Program-made: the position numbers and the translations under genes
Shown: positions 26,246 through 35,214 of the stretch, one piece after another
Layout: the number at the start of each line of letters is the position of its first letter
Numbering within the stretch: the first letter of the stretch is position 1
The notes under the pieces: model-generated
Told to the model about the DNA's origin: nothing
Databases searched by the model: none
What the model saw: only the letters and a program-made list of their open reading frames with translations
DNA from: Bacteroidales bacterium UBA6431
GTDB lineage: Bacteria; Bacteroidota; Bacteroidia; Bacteroidales; UBA932
Assembly (NCBI GenBank): GCA_002439095.1
Contig: DJOT01000033.1
Location: forward strand, 20,113 to 84,112
Length of the DNA: 64,000 nucleotides
Reading direction: 5' to 3'

Positions 26246-26636
26246 TCTCCTCACCTCGGGTTCGGACAGGATGGCCCAGACCGACCCGCACGGATGGACG
26301 CTCACGCTCATAAGCGTGGCGGTGGTTTTTCTGGCCCTGATCATCCTGTACTTCATCTACAGCTTCTCGGGGGCCATCTTCTCCGGGAAGATATCCTTCA
26401 AGCGTGCGCCGAAAGCCACGAAGACCTCTCCCGATGCCGAAGTGGCTGCAGCCATCGCACTCGCTCTCCAGGCCGGGTGCAGTTCTGACGACGAGATAGC
26501 CGCAGTGACAGCCCTCTGCCTTTACCTTGGGGAGAGCGTCCACGATGTGGAGAGCGGAGTAATCACAATAAAGCACAATCCAGCCTCAGCATGGAGCGGG
26601 GCCCAGTTCAACTTCAGAAAACAAATAAGGAAATGA
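26226..26636 (+). CDS. OadG/MmdD-type membrane anchor subunit
   Basis: A 136-residue protein with one membrane segment ([24 protein letters not shown]) followed by a cytoplasmic tail, the layout of the gamma/delta subunit that holds the decarboxylase complex together. The frame starts at 26226 inside mmdA; an alternative ATG at 26271 (MAQTDPHGW) gives 121 residues and a more usual subunit, while the longer form adds a short hydrophobic stretch that could be a signal peptide. I cannot decide between them. The tail from [14 protein letters not shown] to the end is typical of Bacteroidales homologues. Its stop overlaps the carrier gene (ATGA). Confidence 0.78.
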   Translation: MTTCLFSLLTSGSDRMAQTDPHGWTLTLISVAVVFLALIILYFIYSFSGAIFSGKISFKRAPKATKTSPDAEVAAAIALALQAGCSSDDEIAAVTALCLYLGESVHDVESGVITIKHNPASAWSGAQFNFRKQIRK

Positions 26637-27061
26637 AAGAATACAAGTTCAAGATCAACGGCAAAGAATACAATGTTGCCGTAGCCGGCGTGGAAGGCAA
26701 CGACGCCAGCGTCACAGTCAATGGTGTCTCCTACAACGTGGAGATTGAAGGCGGAGCACCGGCAGTGCAGGCGGCACCTGCCGTACAGGCCGCAGCCCCT
26801 GCGGCAGCCGCCCCGGCATCAGCCCCTGCTGCTGCCACGAAAGCCGGCGGCAAGGACATCGTCTCACCTCTTCCGGGAGTGATTATCAGCGTTGATGTCA
26901 AGGAAGGGCAGGCAGTGAAGCGCGGCCAGAAGGTTGCCGTGATCGAGGCCATGAAAATGGAAAACGAGATCCTCTCCGATGTGGACGGCACAGTGACCGC
27001 TATCCATGTCTCCAAGGGAGATTCAGTGCTTGAGGACGCCAAAATAGTGACCATCGGCTAA
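26633..27061 (+). CDS. mmdC: biotin carboxyl carrier subunit
   Basis: A 142-residue biotinyl protein: an N-terminal beta part ([19 protein letters not shown]), an alanine/proline-rich flexible linker (about residues 40-73) and a C-terminal biotinyl domain with the modified lysine in EAMKMEN. The linker lets biotin swing between the carboxyltransferase and the membrane subunit. The start at 26633 overlaps the upstream stop (ATGA), and the stop shares a base with the start of the beta subunit. Confidence 0.93.
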   Translation: MKEYKFKINGKEYNVAVAGVEGNDASVTVNGVSYNVEIEGGAPAVQAAPAVQAAAPAAAAPASAPAAATKAGGKDIVSPLPGVIISVDVKEGQAVKRGQKVAVIEAMKMENEILSDVDGTVTAIHVSKGDSVLEDAKIVTIG

Positions 27062-28203
27062 TGGAGAACGTCATAGACAGCCTGCAGCAGTTCTGGCAGT
27101 TCACGGGATTTGCCAACTGCACTTGGCAGCATCTGGTGATGATCCTGATAGGCCTGGTGTTCATCACGCTCGGCATTGTCAAGAAATGGGAGCCGCTTCT
27201 GCTTGTCCCTATCGGCTTCGGAATGATCATCGGCAACATCCCTCTCCCTATGGGGATGAATGTCAGCATCTACGAAGAAGGCTCCGTGCTCAACATCCTC
27301 TATCAGGGTGTGCGTCAGGGCTGGTATCCGCCGCTCATTTTCCTCGGTATCGGGGCGATGACGGATTTCTCGGCCCTCATATCACAGCCGCGCCTGATCC
27401 TCATCGGAGCAGCAGCACAGCTGGGCATCTTCGGAGCTTATGTACTGGCTCTCGCCATGGGTTTCGCCCCTAACGAAGCCGGAGCCATCGGAATCATCGG
27501 TGGAGCAGACGGCCCTACCGCAATATTCCTCAGCTCAAAGCTTGCCCCGGAACTCATGGGCGCCATCGCAGTGTCAGCCTACTCATACATGGCTCTGGTG
27601 CCAGTTATACAGAAACCGATAATGCTCCTGCTCACCACTAAGAAAGAGCGTCTCATCAGGATGAACAAGCCACGTACGGTAAGCCAGAAGGAGAAGATCA
27701 TCTTCCCGATCATCGGCTTCATCTGCACTGCGTTTATCGTCCCTTCAGGATTGCCGCTCCTCGGCATGCTCTTCTTCGGTAACCTGCTCAAGGAGAGCGG
27801 TGTGACCAAGAGACTCGCCACTACCGTAAGCGGTCCGCTCATCGACGTGGTGACCACCCTTATCGGCGTAACCGTAGGCGCTTCGACACAGGCTGACGTG
27901 TTCCTGACCGGCAACTCGGTCAAGATCTTCGCCCTTGGTCTCATCTCTTTCGTCATCGCCACTTTCGGCGGCGTATGCTTCGCCAAGCTGATGAACCTCT
28001 TCCTTCCGGAGGGCAAGAAGATCAACCCTCTCATCGGCAACGCAGGAGTATCAGCCGTGCCTGATGCGGCCCGTGTCTCCGAGACCGTCGGTCTCGAGGC
28101 GGATCCGTCCAACCACCTGCTCACCCACGCAATGGCTCCAAATGTGGCCGGCGTGATCGGTTCTGCAGTGGCCGCCGGCATCCTCCTCGGCTTCCTCGGA
28201 TAG
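27061..28203 (+). CDS. mmdB: sodium-pumping decarboxylase beta subunit
   Basis: The 380-residue integral membrane subunit decarboxylates carboxybiotin and exports Na+. About nine or more hydrophobic segments are visible. Conserved family blocks are FLGIGAMTDFSALISQPRLIL (with the essential Asp), GIIGGADGPTAIFLSSKLAPEL and the final GNAGVSAVPDAARVS with NHLLTHAMAPNVAGVIGSAVAAG. Whether the complex acts on methylmalonyl-CoA, oxaloacetate or glutaconyl-CoA depends on the alpha subunit; MmdA similarity favours methylmalonyl-CoA. It is the last structural gene of the unit; an AraC-type regulator starts 7 bases later. Confidence 0.93.
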   Translation: MENVIDSLQQFWQFTGFANCTWQHLVMILIGLVFITLGIVKKWEPLLLVPIGFGMIIGNIPLPMGMNVSIYEEGSVLNILYQGVRQGWYPPLIFLGIGAMTDFSALISQPRLILIGAAAQLGIFGAYVLALAMGFAPNEAGAIGIIGGADGPTAIFLSSKLAPELMGAIAVSAYSYMALVPVIQKPIMLLLTTKKERLIRMNKPRTVSQKEKIIFPIIGFICTAFIVPSGLPLLGMLFFGNLLKESGVTKRLATTVSGPLIDVVTTLIGVTVGASTQADVFLTGNSVKIFALGLISFVIATFGGVCFAKLMNLFLPEGKKINPLIGNAGVSAVPDAARVSETVGLEADPSNHLLTHAMAPNVAGVIGSAVAAGILLGFLG

Positions 28204-28210
28204 TGCAGGA

Positions 28211-29365
28211 ATGTTCGAGCTAAGGGCTGCAATATACCTTGTCAGCGGAAGCGGAAGCCTCCTGCTCGGGGTGATGCTCCTTGCTCTCAAGTCCTATCCC
28301 GACACAGGCAACAGGACTTACCTGACCATCAAGAAATATTTGGCATATACAGCATTCTTCGACGTCTTCATCGACGCGATGATGCTGTATATGATTTATA
28401 GGGGTGAGGCATACCATCTGCTTGATGTCTTCGCACTGCCAACGGCCTATTATTGTCAACTATTCTTTTTGTCGTTTGTCGCGTTGACACTGGTCCGCAG
28501 CGATATCAATTACAAACGCTATCTCAAATGGGCAATTCACCCCCTCGCGACACTGTTCCTGTTGTTCTGGGGAGGATTCGCTGTTTTCTACTTCCGCAAC
28601 AGCGGCATGATGCTGCCGCTGATTGCCGGATACTGCCGGACGGGGTGGGCTCTCACCATCTCGGGTATCATCCATGTTATCCTCATAGTGGAGATCATCG
28701 GATGCTTTGTCTGGATGAGCATAGCGGCAAGGCGATATATGCGCAAAGTTGAGAACTTCTATTCCGGAGATGATGTAGAAAAAGGCAGTAAGGTCAACAT
28801 ATTCATAATAATCTACTTCACATTCTTTATCATCACCGCAGGAGACATGTTTCTGAGAGACGAGGCGCTCGACTCGACATTCATGATCATAAAGTCCGCC
28901 CTTGGCACGGCAACAACCATTTTCATATTCAACATGAGTCCGTTCTTCTTGAGCACTGGCCGTAAGATGAGCGGATACAAGATCAGCGGAGAAGAAACGG
29001 CGGAGGACAAGAAACAGGAAGAAAGCATCGGCAGCGCAGTACAGCGGTGGGAAGACTCCGAAGATAAACCGTACCTCAAAGAAGGCCTCGTCCTCTCCGA
29101 TGTAGCGGATGAGCTCGGGATAAGTTATCTGCAGCTGTCATACTACCTCAACCACCATCTCGGAGTCAATTTCAATTCCTGGATCAACCGTCTCCGCATC
29201 GGAGAAGCCAAGCGGATAATAGAAGCTGAACCGCAGACGCAAATATCAGATGTGGCCTACAGGTCGGGGTTTTCTGACCTTACAATCTTCTCCCGCAACT
29301 TCAAAAAGGAGGAAGGGATCACCGCAAGCGCCTTCCGCAAAAAAATTTCAGATACTGCCCTGTAA
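28211..29365 (+). CDS. membrane-anchored AraC-type regulator (first of two)
   Basis: A 384-residue protein whose N-terminal two thirds has about six or seven hydrophobic segments and whose C-terminus is an AraC-type HTH domain. The HTH region is roughly residues 280-378: EGLVLSDVADELGISYLQLSYYLN, then INRLRIGEAKRIIEAEP, and QISDVAYRSGFSDLTIFSRNFKKEEG. Membrane AraC regulators are thought to couple an envelope signal to transcription. It lies 7 bases after the decarboxylase operon, so it may be read from that promoter. The next gene is a paralogue and the pilus operon follows. Confidence 0.88.
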   Translation: MFELRAAIYLVSGSGSLLLGVMLLALKSYPDTGNRTYLTIKKYLAYTAFFDVFIDAMMLYMIYRGEAYHLLDVFALPTAYYCQLFFLSFVALTLVRSDINYKRYLKWAIHPLATLFLLFWGGFAVFYFRNSGMMLPLIAGYCRTGWALTISGIIHVILIVEIIGCFVWMSIAARRYMRKVENFYSGDDVEKGSKVNIFIIIYFTFFIITAGDMFLRDEALDSTFMIIKSALGTATTIFIFNMSPFFLSTGRKMSGYKISGEETAEDKKQEESIGSAVQRWEDSEDKPYLKEGLVLSDVADELGISYLQLSYYLNHHLGVNFNSWINRLRIGEAKRIIEAEPQTQISDVAYRSGFSDLTIFSRNFKKEEGITASAFRKKISDTAL

Positions 29366-29417
29366 TTGTGCAGAGAGCCCGTAAATGTGGCGAATCATAC
29401 CGGACAGACCCTCCTTT

Positions 29418-29442
29418 TGACTTTTTTTTGACAAAAAAGTCA
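29418..29442. promoter_or_regulatory. inverted repeat with AAAAAGTCA arms
   Basis: TGACTTTTTT (29418-29427) and AAAAAAGTCA (29433-29442) form a perfect 10-bp inverted repeat with a 5-base centre, between the two AraC-type genes. The AAAAAGTCA core recurs twice before the fimbrial operon. It is too AT-rich for a typical terminator, so a regulator-binding site is more likely. Confidence 0.5.
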
Positions 29443-29501
29443 TCGCAGTCATGGATGTATTTGACGATTTTTGCACTGCACAATCGGAACAGCCAACACC
29501 A

Positions 29502-30374
29502 ATGACATTCGCCACAGCAGTACACTTGATCAGAGGCCGCGTCAGTCTTCTACTGGCGGTGCTGCTGATTGCGTTGAAGCAGAATCCAGCAGGCGTCAGG
29601 CGCTATCGTGATGCAAGAAGATGCATCATCGGAACAGCGATGGTCAATGTCGTGGTGGACTGCCTGTCGGCCGCGGCAGACTTCAGCGGGAACAGAATCT
29701 CGCACCTAATCGACGGCACTATAGTTCCGCTAGCATATATAGCACAAGCAATACTTCTCGGGGTTGCCGTCTCCATCATGCTCAAAGACGGCAAGACAGC
29801 CAACACGCGCCACTTTGCGGTTTTCTATGCCGCTTTCTTGGCGCTCTCCGCCGCCTGCGTACTGACACCGGAAGAGGGTGCCTGGCAGGTCCTCCTCCTG
29901 CTCAGGACCGCAACCCTCGCCGGTTGCACAATCACATTTCTCAATAGGCATAACACTCTAACAGCGCAGGATACACAAGTCCAGGCATCGGCCGATACAA
30001 TTCCTCAGATCCAGAACTCTGGAGTACTCTCAGCCATGCAAAGTTGGGCACGCAGAGCAGACAAGCCATACCTCAAAGAAAGTCTCACAATCTCAGAAGT
30101 ATCATCGCAGATAGGCATCAGCATGACCCAGATTTCTTTCGCACTCAACCATTCTCTAGGCATCAACTTCAATACTTGGATCAACCGCCTCCGGATCAAC
30201 GAGGCTAAACACCAGATAGAAGCCGACCCTGACATCCAGATATCCGATGTGGCCTTCAAGTCCGGCTTTTCAGACATAGCAGTGTTCTCCAGAAATTTCA
30301 AGAAACTCGAAGGAGTGACCGCCACAGAATTTAAGAGGCAGAAGGCCATGGAAGCACGTCAGAAGCATTTTTGA
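29502..30374 (+). CDS. membrane-anchored AraC-type regulator (second)
   Basis: A 290-residue paralogue of the preceding gene. I prefer the start at 29502 (MTFATAVHLIRGRVSLLLAV) because it aligns with the N-terminus of the first regulator; an ATG at 29451 would add 17 residues. It has about five membrane segments and a C-terminal AraC HTH domain with SLTISEVSSQIGISMTQISFALNHS, INRLRINEAKHQIEADP and QISDVAFKSGFSDIAVFSRNFKKLEG. It stands directly before the fimbrial operon, whose promoter region shares AAAAAGTCA boxes with the upstream region of this gene. It is therefore a good candidate for the pilus regulator. Confidence 0.85.
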   Translation: MTFATAVHLIRGRVSLLLAVLLIALKQNPAGVRRYRDARRCIIGTAMVNVVVDCLSAAADFSGNRISHLIDGTIVPLAYIAQAILLGVAVSIMLKDGKTANTRHFAVFYAAFLALSAACVLTPEEGAWQVLLLLRTATLAGCTITFLNRHNTLTAQDTQVQASADTIPQIQNSGVLSAMQSWARRADKPYLKESLTISEVSSQIGISMTQISFALNHSLGINFNTWINRLRINEAKHQIEADPDIQISDVAFKSGFSDIAVFSRNFKKLEGVTATEFKRQKAMEARQKHF

Positions 30375-30386
30375 CGATTCAATTTA

Positions 30387-30440
30387 GAAAAAGTCAAATT
30401 TATCATCTCCATTTTGGCAGAAAAAATCGGAAAAAGTCAA
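30387..30440 (+). promoter_or_regulatory. two GAAAAAGTCAA direct repeats before the pilus operon
   Basis: The 11-mer GAAAAAGTCAA occurs at 30387-30397 and 30430-30440, 43 bases apart, about four helical turns. Tandem direct repeats on one DNA face suit AraC-type binding. They lie 62-115 bases before the first fimbrillin start at 30502. I see no clear TAnnTTTG box in this gap, which would fit an activator-dependent promoter. Confidence 0.5.
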
Positions 30441-30501
30441 GTAAGATGACTGCACTTACACCATATTCGCGCCACAAAACCGCTTAAATATCATATCGAA
30501 T

Positions 30502-31707
30502 ATGAACAAGACTGTTATCATTTCCGGAATCGGACTTGCAGCGGCAGCAATGTTCTCCGCCTGCACGAAAAACGAAGTTGTCAGCATAGCTGACGCTCCA
30601 CAGAAAATATCATTTAGCCCGCTCACAGGCAAACTCTCCACAAAGGCGCTGCTTGACGGCTCGACCTACAAGTCTACAGACCCGTCTTTCGGTGTTTTCG
30701 GATATTATTTGCCGGAAGGGTCCACTTGGAACACTAATTATGGCGCAGCTACTCTATATGTACCCGAAAGCGAAGTCACAAACAACGGGAAGAGCACAGG
30801 TTACGCATGGACTACGGCTACTCCATATTATTGGCCAAAGACCGGTGGAATCACTTTCTTCGCCTATAGCCCGTATAATTATCAGGAAGCCGCTGGCGGA
30901 AAATTGCCGGTCACTCCAACAGTGAATGGGCTTGTCATAGGCCACTATACTCCAGACGAGTATGACGTGGACGCACATCAGAATACCGATCTGCTTGTCG
31001 CAGATGTACAGAAAGATGTCCACGGCAATAACGTAACCGCCGATGGATATAATGGAGTACCTGTGATCTTCCGACACAAACTTTCCCAAATAGTAAGGTT
31101 GAGTTTCGGCACAGTTGACAAGAGTGGTGCCGCAAAAGACTATGCTAATGGACATGACGGCTCCACAGAGAAGCCTTATCAAGCCGGAGATGTAACATTC
31201 GAGCTCCTCAAAGTCAAGCTCAACAGCCTCGCCACTAAGGGAATATATACTTATGACGCGCAAACCCTCGTTCATGAGGGCTGGACGATAAATGCGTCAA
31301 CTGGAGCCAAAGACTACACTTGGTATGACGAAACAGACGGCACACCGGATAAATTCAACAACATTCCGTTGAGTTTTGATTTCAATGACAAACATACCGC
31401 GAATCCCAATGATTATCTTCTTGTGCTCCCTCAACCGCTCCAGAACACACCTAATGGGCAGCAAAGCACAACTCCTCGCTTTGAAATCCAGTATCGGGTC
31501 AACACCTATACCGATGCTACCAATTTCTCAAGCGAGATTGTCAATACCACCATCAATCTCCATGCTCTCCATGGCTCGTCTTCAGAAAGCCTTGAGATGA
31601 ACAAGAAGATCAGTTACAACTTCAGGGTCAGCCTTGAAGATCAACAGATATACTGGGCTCCATCAATTGTGAATTGGGAGCCTGAAGATTTCGAAAAGCA
31701 ATTCTAA
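30502..31707 (+). CDS. fimbrillin family lipoprotein (Mfa-like), first
   Basis: A 401-residue exported lipoprotein with signal MNKTVIISGIGLAAAAMFSAC (lipobox Cys21). The mature part follows the Mfa_like/fimbrillin pattern: QKISFSPLTGKLSTKALLDG, the FGVFGYYLPEGSTW strand, YYWPKTGGITFFAYSPYN, and a terminal VSLEDQQIYWAPSIVNWEPEDF. Such proteins form the stalk or minor subunits of type V pili, which assemble after lipoprotein processing and donor-strand exchange at the surface. It is first in a four-gene set; a hairpin separates it from the second gene, which may set the subunit ratio. Being first suggests the major subunit, an inference. Confidence 0.85.
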   Translation: MNKTVIISGIGLAAAAMFSACTKNEVVSIADAPQKISFSPLTGKLSTKALLDGSTYKSTDPSFGVFGYYLPEGSTWNTNYGAATLYVPESEVTNNGKSTGYAWTTATPYYWPKTGGITFFAYSPYNYQEAAGGKLPVTPTVNGLVIGHYTPDEYDVDAHQNTDLLVADVQKDVHGNNVTADGYNGVPVIFRHKLSQIVRLSFGTVDKSGAAKDYANGHDGSTEKPYQAGDVTFELLKVKLNSLATKGIYTYDAQTLVHEGWTINASTGAKDYTWYDETDGTPDKFNNIPLSFDFNDKHTANPNDYLLVLPQPLQNTPNGQQSTTPRFEIQYRVNTYTDATNFSSEIVNTTINLHALHGSSSESLEMNKKISYNFRVSLEDQQIYWAPSIVNWEPEDFEKQF

Positions 31708-31784
31708 TCGCTGTTTTTCCAAACTCTAACCTGTCTATGAACGCAGTGTGCTCCGGCTGTGACTCGGAAAACTGGAGCAATATG

Positions 31785-31812
31785 CTTATGGGAGAGTGAC
31801 ATCTCCCATAAG
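31785..31812 (+). other. intergenic hairpin between fimbrillin genes
   Basis: CTTATGGGAGA (31785-31795) and TCTCCCATAAG (31802-31812) form a perfect 11-bp stem with a 6-base loop, ending 4 bases before the start of the second fimbrillin gene. No T run follows. It could be an mRNA processing or stability element, or could shield the translation start and so lower expression of the downstream genes. Confidence 0.6.
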
Positions 31813-31816
31813 TGCT

Positions 31817-33664
31817 ATGAAAATAATCCGGCAAATGCTGCCTGTGGCAGTGATCCTTATGGCCGTAGCCTGTGTCAAAAACGAGCCCGGCGATCATGCG
31901 GAGGAGCGGACGATAACCTGGTCGCCCGCTCCGCTGCGCTCATCCGCCAATACCAAGGCGGAATACACAGATTTCCCGACAGACCGGAGTTTCGGCGCCA
32001 GCGCCTGGTATCTTCCTGCCGGCAAGAAGTGGGCGACGGACGCGGATGCCGCACAAGGCCATTTCCTCAACACAGAGATAATCTACAACGGAAGCGTATG
32101 GACATCCCGAATTCCGCAGTACTGGCCAAGCACCGGCAGCTTAAGCATCTTTGCGTGGGCACCGTTTTCCGTCAAAGGTCTCAAGTGTGACAAAGGCGGG
32201 ATCAGCATCACAGGACACACCATGCAGGCCACACCGGGATATGAAGGGACCGACATCCTTGTCGCGGACCCCATGACAGACCAGAGCCGCGGCACCGACA
32301 ACGGCAGCATACCCGTCGTATTCCGCCATATCCTATGCTCAGTCCGCTTCACAGCCAAATTGAGTTCGGCCAGCGAAAACAGAAGCTATACCATCAACCA
32401 GGTAGATCTGTCCGGCATCTACACCAGTGCCGACTTTGCAGACGGCGACTGGAGCAGTTGGGGCACCGAGGCATCCTACAGCTACACACCATCTGAGCCG
32501 GTGCAACTCAACACCGGAGAGCAGGTAATCTTCCCGAGGACAATGTTCATCCCGCAGCACACCTATCAGGACACGAGAGCCGACAGACCGAGGCTGACCA
32601 TACACTACACGGCGACAGACTCAAACTCCAGCATATCATCCGGACAGTTTGACCTCTACCTCTACCGCAAGGGCACCGATCTGGCAGCTTGGGGACAGGG
32701 CAAGGCAGTCACATATTGCCTCAGCATCAACCCCGAAGATGATTATATTGACTTCGATGCCTCCGCAGGAGGTTGGCAGGGCGAAAGCGGAGTCGACATC
32801 TCTTTTGAAAGTACTGCCACTAAAGCCGGGAACACTCTTGTAGGCGACGCGGACCTTAAGCAGGCCCCGTTCGGCATATTCGGATACAAATACGAAAGCG
32901 GAGGCGTCAACCTCTCACAGGTGTTCGAAAGCTCTTCCGCACAGAAAGTGGAGTACGGGACGTCCGGGTGGACATACAGCCCTAAAAGGAAATGGGAAGC
33001 CAAACTCTACATATTCCGCGCATTCTGGCCTTATGATGCGGAGATTAATTCCGGGTCCGACGCCATGAGACTGGCCATCGACTACAGCACCGCACGGGAC
33101 AGCCATGACCTGATGGTCTCATTCAACACCAGAGACCGCGCCAATGAGGGAATCGCTCCTGTCAAGATGGAATTCCGACATGCGCTTTCAGCTCTGCGCT
33201 TCCAGGTCAAATTCAAAGAAGGAGAAGAGACCGACAACCTTACAAAGTTTTACCTCAAAGGCATATATCCTGTGGGCACAATGTTCTACGGCAACGAGAC
33301 AGACACATTTGAAGAGGGAGGCATAATCTGGAAGACCAACATGTTCGACCCTGATGGAGAAAACCTCCTGTGGGAAGGATCCAAGCCATTCTCCGCGACA
33401 GAGACGGCCACCGTATATGACGGTGATGGCCTGATGTTCATCATCCCGCAGACCCTTTCGGCATCAACGGACAGGACTGCAAGCCTCAACTTCTACACAG
33501 AAAAGGCCGGAGACGCTCTGCACGCCTACGACTTCCCCAAGGCCACGCTGCTGCCCGGCAAGATTTACACCTACACCATCTCGCTAGACAAAAGCAATAT
33601 ACAGATTTCCGTAGACATCGAAGACTGGAACACGATCCAGTCCAACACTGACATAAACCTGTAG
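31817..33664 (+). CDS. two-domain fimbrillin family lipoprotein
   Basis: The start at 31817 gives MKIIRQMLPVAVILMAVACV with lipobox Cys19; the longer frame is not used. The 615-residue protein looks like two fimbrillin domains in tandem. The first (about 25-310) has RSFGASAWYLPAGKKW, QYWPSTGSLSIFAWAP and FRHILCSVRF. The second (about 320-612) has APFGIFGYKYESGG, EAKLYIFRAFWPY, MEFRHALSALRFQVKF and a final YTYTISLDKSNIQISVDIEDWN. Ordinary fimbrillins have one such unit of 350-400 residues, so this is a duplication or fusion. A minor or adaptor subunit is a reasonable guess. The next gene starts 2 bases after the stop. Confidence 0.8.
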   Translation: MKIIRQMLPVAVILMAVACVKNEPGDHAEERTITWSPAPLRSSANTKAEYTDFPTDRSFGASAWYLPAGKKWATDADAAQGHFLNTEIIYNGSVWTSRIPQYWPSTGSLSIFAWAPFSVKGLKCDKGGISITGHTMQATPGYEGTDILVADPMTDQSRGTDNGSIPVVFRHILCSVRFTAKLSSASENRSYTINQVDLSGIYTSADFADGDWSSWGTEASYSYTPSEPVQLNTGEQVIFPRTMFIPQHTYQDTRADRPRLTIHYTATDSNSSISSGQFDLYLYRKGTDLAAWGQGKAVTYCLSINPEDDYIDFDASAGGWQGESGVDISFESTATKAGNTLVGDADLKQAPFGIFGYKYESGGVNLSQVFESSSAQKVEYGTSGWTYSPKRKWEAKLYIFRAFWPYDAEINSGSDAMRLAIDYSTARDSHDLMVSFNTRDRANEGIAPVKMEFRHALSALRFQVKFKEGEETDNLTKFYLKGIYPVGTMFYGNETDTFEEGGIIWKTNMFDPDGENLLWEGSKPFSATETATVYDGDGLMFIIPQTLSASTDRTASLNFYTEKAGDALHAYDFPKATLLPGKIYTYTISLDKSNIQISVDIEDWNTIQSNTDINL

Positions 33665-33666
33665 AG

Positions 33667-35214
33667 ATGAAGATCAGAGCACTTATATATATAGTCCTCA
33701 CAGCCACCCTTGCAGCCTGTTCCAAAGAGAACCGGAAAGAAGAAGAGCAGCAGGACGGGTACGGCAATGTCATACTCGACGTAAGCACCCGCACGATAAG
33801 TCGCAGCGGTGCGCAAGACGGGGATGCGATGAATGCTCTCCGAGTCTGGATTGCTGACGGCAGCGGAAAAATCCAATACTGCAGATTCATCACCCCGGAC
33901 CAGGAAGCCACATCCCAGGAAATCGAATTCAAGGATGTCAAACGTGGCGTATACACACTATATGCGGCGGCCAATTTCACAGACCTTGATACTTATACCG
34001 AAGGAGAGACAATCAACGAAGCCTTCACCAAAAGAGTGCTCGGCACGATAGAGGACGGCTCTGCTCCTGACTTCAGTACAGGAGGGATGCCCCTATCCAT
34101 CGTAAAAACAATATCGGTCGGCCCGGGAGACAACAGGGTTTCCGCCAGCCTCAAGCGCTGCGTCGGCAAAATAAGCATCACGGTGCGCAACAATATCGCC
34201 CAGCAGACTGCCGTCTATGTGGCCGGTGTCGGACTGTCTCGCCACAATCCGTCTGCCGGATATCTGTTTCCTCAAGACGACGGGACCATCCCTTCCGTAT
34301 CGCAGAACGTCGGTTTCAGGGATTTCAAGGAGGATGATTCAGCGCCGGAACTCTACAAAGTATCATACGGCTCCCCCGTCCAGATCTACGAGACATACTT
34401 GTATGAAACCGGTGTAGCCACCGATCCTTTCACTTTCAACCTGTTCGCCGGAATATATGACAGCGCTACAGAAGCAAAGGACGTGAAATTCCACAAGACA
34501 CATGACCATACTTTCAGCAAAAATCTTGACGCGGCACTCAGCACCGCAGGAAAATTCCTGCTGCGCAGTTCAGAATCAAGCACCTGGTACATAGGAAACA
34601 GCGCTGAAGGCGCGATCCAGCCACGGGAATTCGACTCGGACATGGAACTCAATGGCCACTCGCTGATACACAATTATCTATGGACATTCGACAACATCGA
34701 CTTCACAAAGAAAAATGAAGATGGCGAATACGAGATGACGACACGCATCACCAATGTCGGTACAGGTCTAAAACTCGTGTTGGACAGCAATACGGGCGCG
34801 ACTTCGATGGGAAGTGAGGGCACAGAATTCACCATTTACTACATTCCGGACAGCGGCCTGCGTTTCAAGAACGAAGACAAGTACTTGGCCATAGCAGCCT
34901 CAAACAGCATAGGGCAAAATGCCGTACTCGTAGGCAAGCCGGCCAAAGACAACGCCTCTCTATGGCTGTTCAGACTGGCCACGGAGAACTCGGAAGACAT
35001 AAGGCACTTCGCCAACTGCGAATATGAAGTTCCACGCGTCGACAGACCTGTAAACTATCTTGACAAATACGGCAACAGCCAGACCCTCAAGCAAATCTCA
35101 CGCAACGACCACATCAATATCGTGGTAAACATCTTCTACAACCGTGAACTTGGCGACTTCGAGTACAGTGTCGAGGGCTGGGAAAAGAAAGACAACGAAA
35201 CGACATTTGACTGA
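33667..35214 (+). CDS. FimB/Mfa2-like fimbrial lipoprotein
   Basis: A 515-residue lipoprotein, signal MKIRALIYIVLTATLAAC with lipobox Cys18. The first half resembles the FimB/Mfa2 group: after NVILDVSTRTISRSG comes MNALRVWIADGSGKIQYCRF and VKRGVYTLYAAANFTDL, then PLSIVKTISVGPGDNRVSASLKR. These proteins anchor the pilus base or limit its length. The second half (from about residue 290) is less familiar and includes a possible ricin-type or beta-trefoil-like stretch (TGLKLVLDSNTGATSMGSEG, KYLAIAASNSIGQ), a weak inference. The stop overlaps the next start by one base (TGATG). Confidence 0.7.
   Translation: MKIRALIYIVLTATLAACSKENRKEEEQQDGYGNVILDVSTRTISRSGAQDGDAMNALRVWIADGSGKIQYCRFITPDQEATSQEIEFKDVKRGVYTLYAAANFTDLDTYTEGETINEAFTKRVLGTIEDGSAPDFSTGGMPLSIVKTISVGPGDNRVSASLKRCVGKISITVRNNIAQQTAVYVAGVGLSRHNPSAGYLFPQDDGTIPSVSQNVGFRDFKEDDSAPELYKVSYGSPVQIYETYLYETGVATDPFTFNLFAGIYDSATEAKDVKFHKTHDHTFSKNLDAALSTAGKFLLRSSESSTWYIGNSAEGAIQPREFDSDMELNGHSLIHNYLWTFDNIDFTKKNEDGEYEMTTRITNVGTGLKLVLDSNTGATSMGSEGTEFTIYYIPDSGLRFKNEDKYLAIAASNSIGQNAVLVGKPAKDNASLWLFRLATENSEDIRHFANCEYEVPRVDRPVNYLDKYGNSQTLKQISRNDHINIVVNIFYNRELGDFEYSVEGWEKKDNETTFD

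Noticed and set aside
29365..29516. Two inverted repeat pairs (ATTGTGCAG/CTGCACAAT at 29365 and 29476; TGTGGCGAAT/ATTCGCCACA at 29386 and 29507) around the second AraC-type start, like an invertible promoter.
   Set aside because: The two pairs interleave instead of nesting, the right arm of one lies in coding sequence, and no recombinase gene is nearby. Chance pairs of this length are not rare over such distances.
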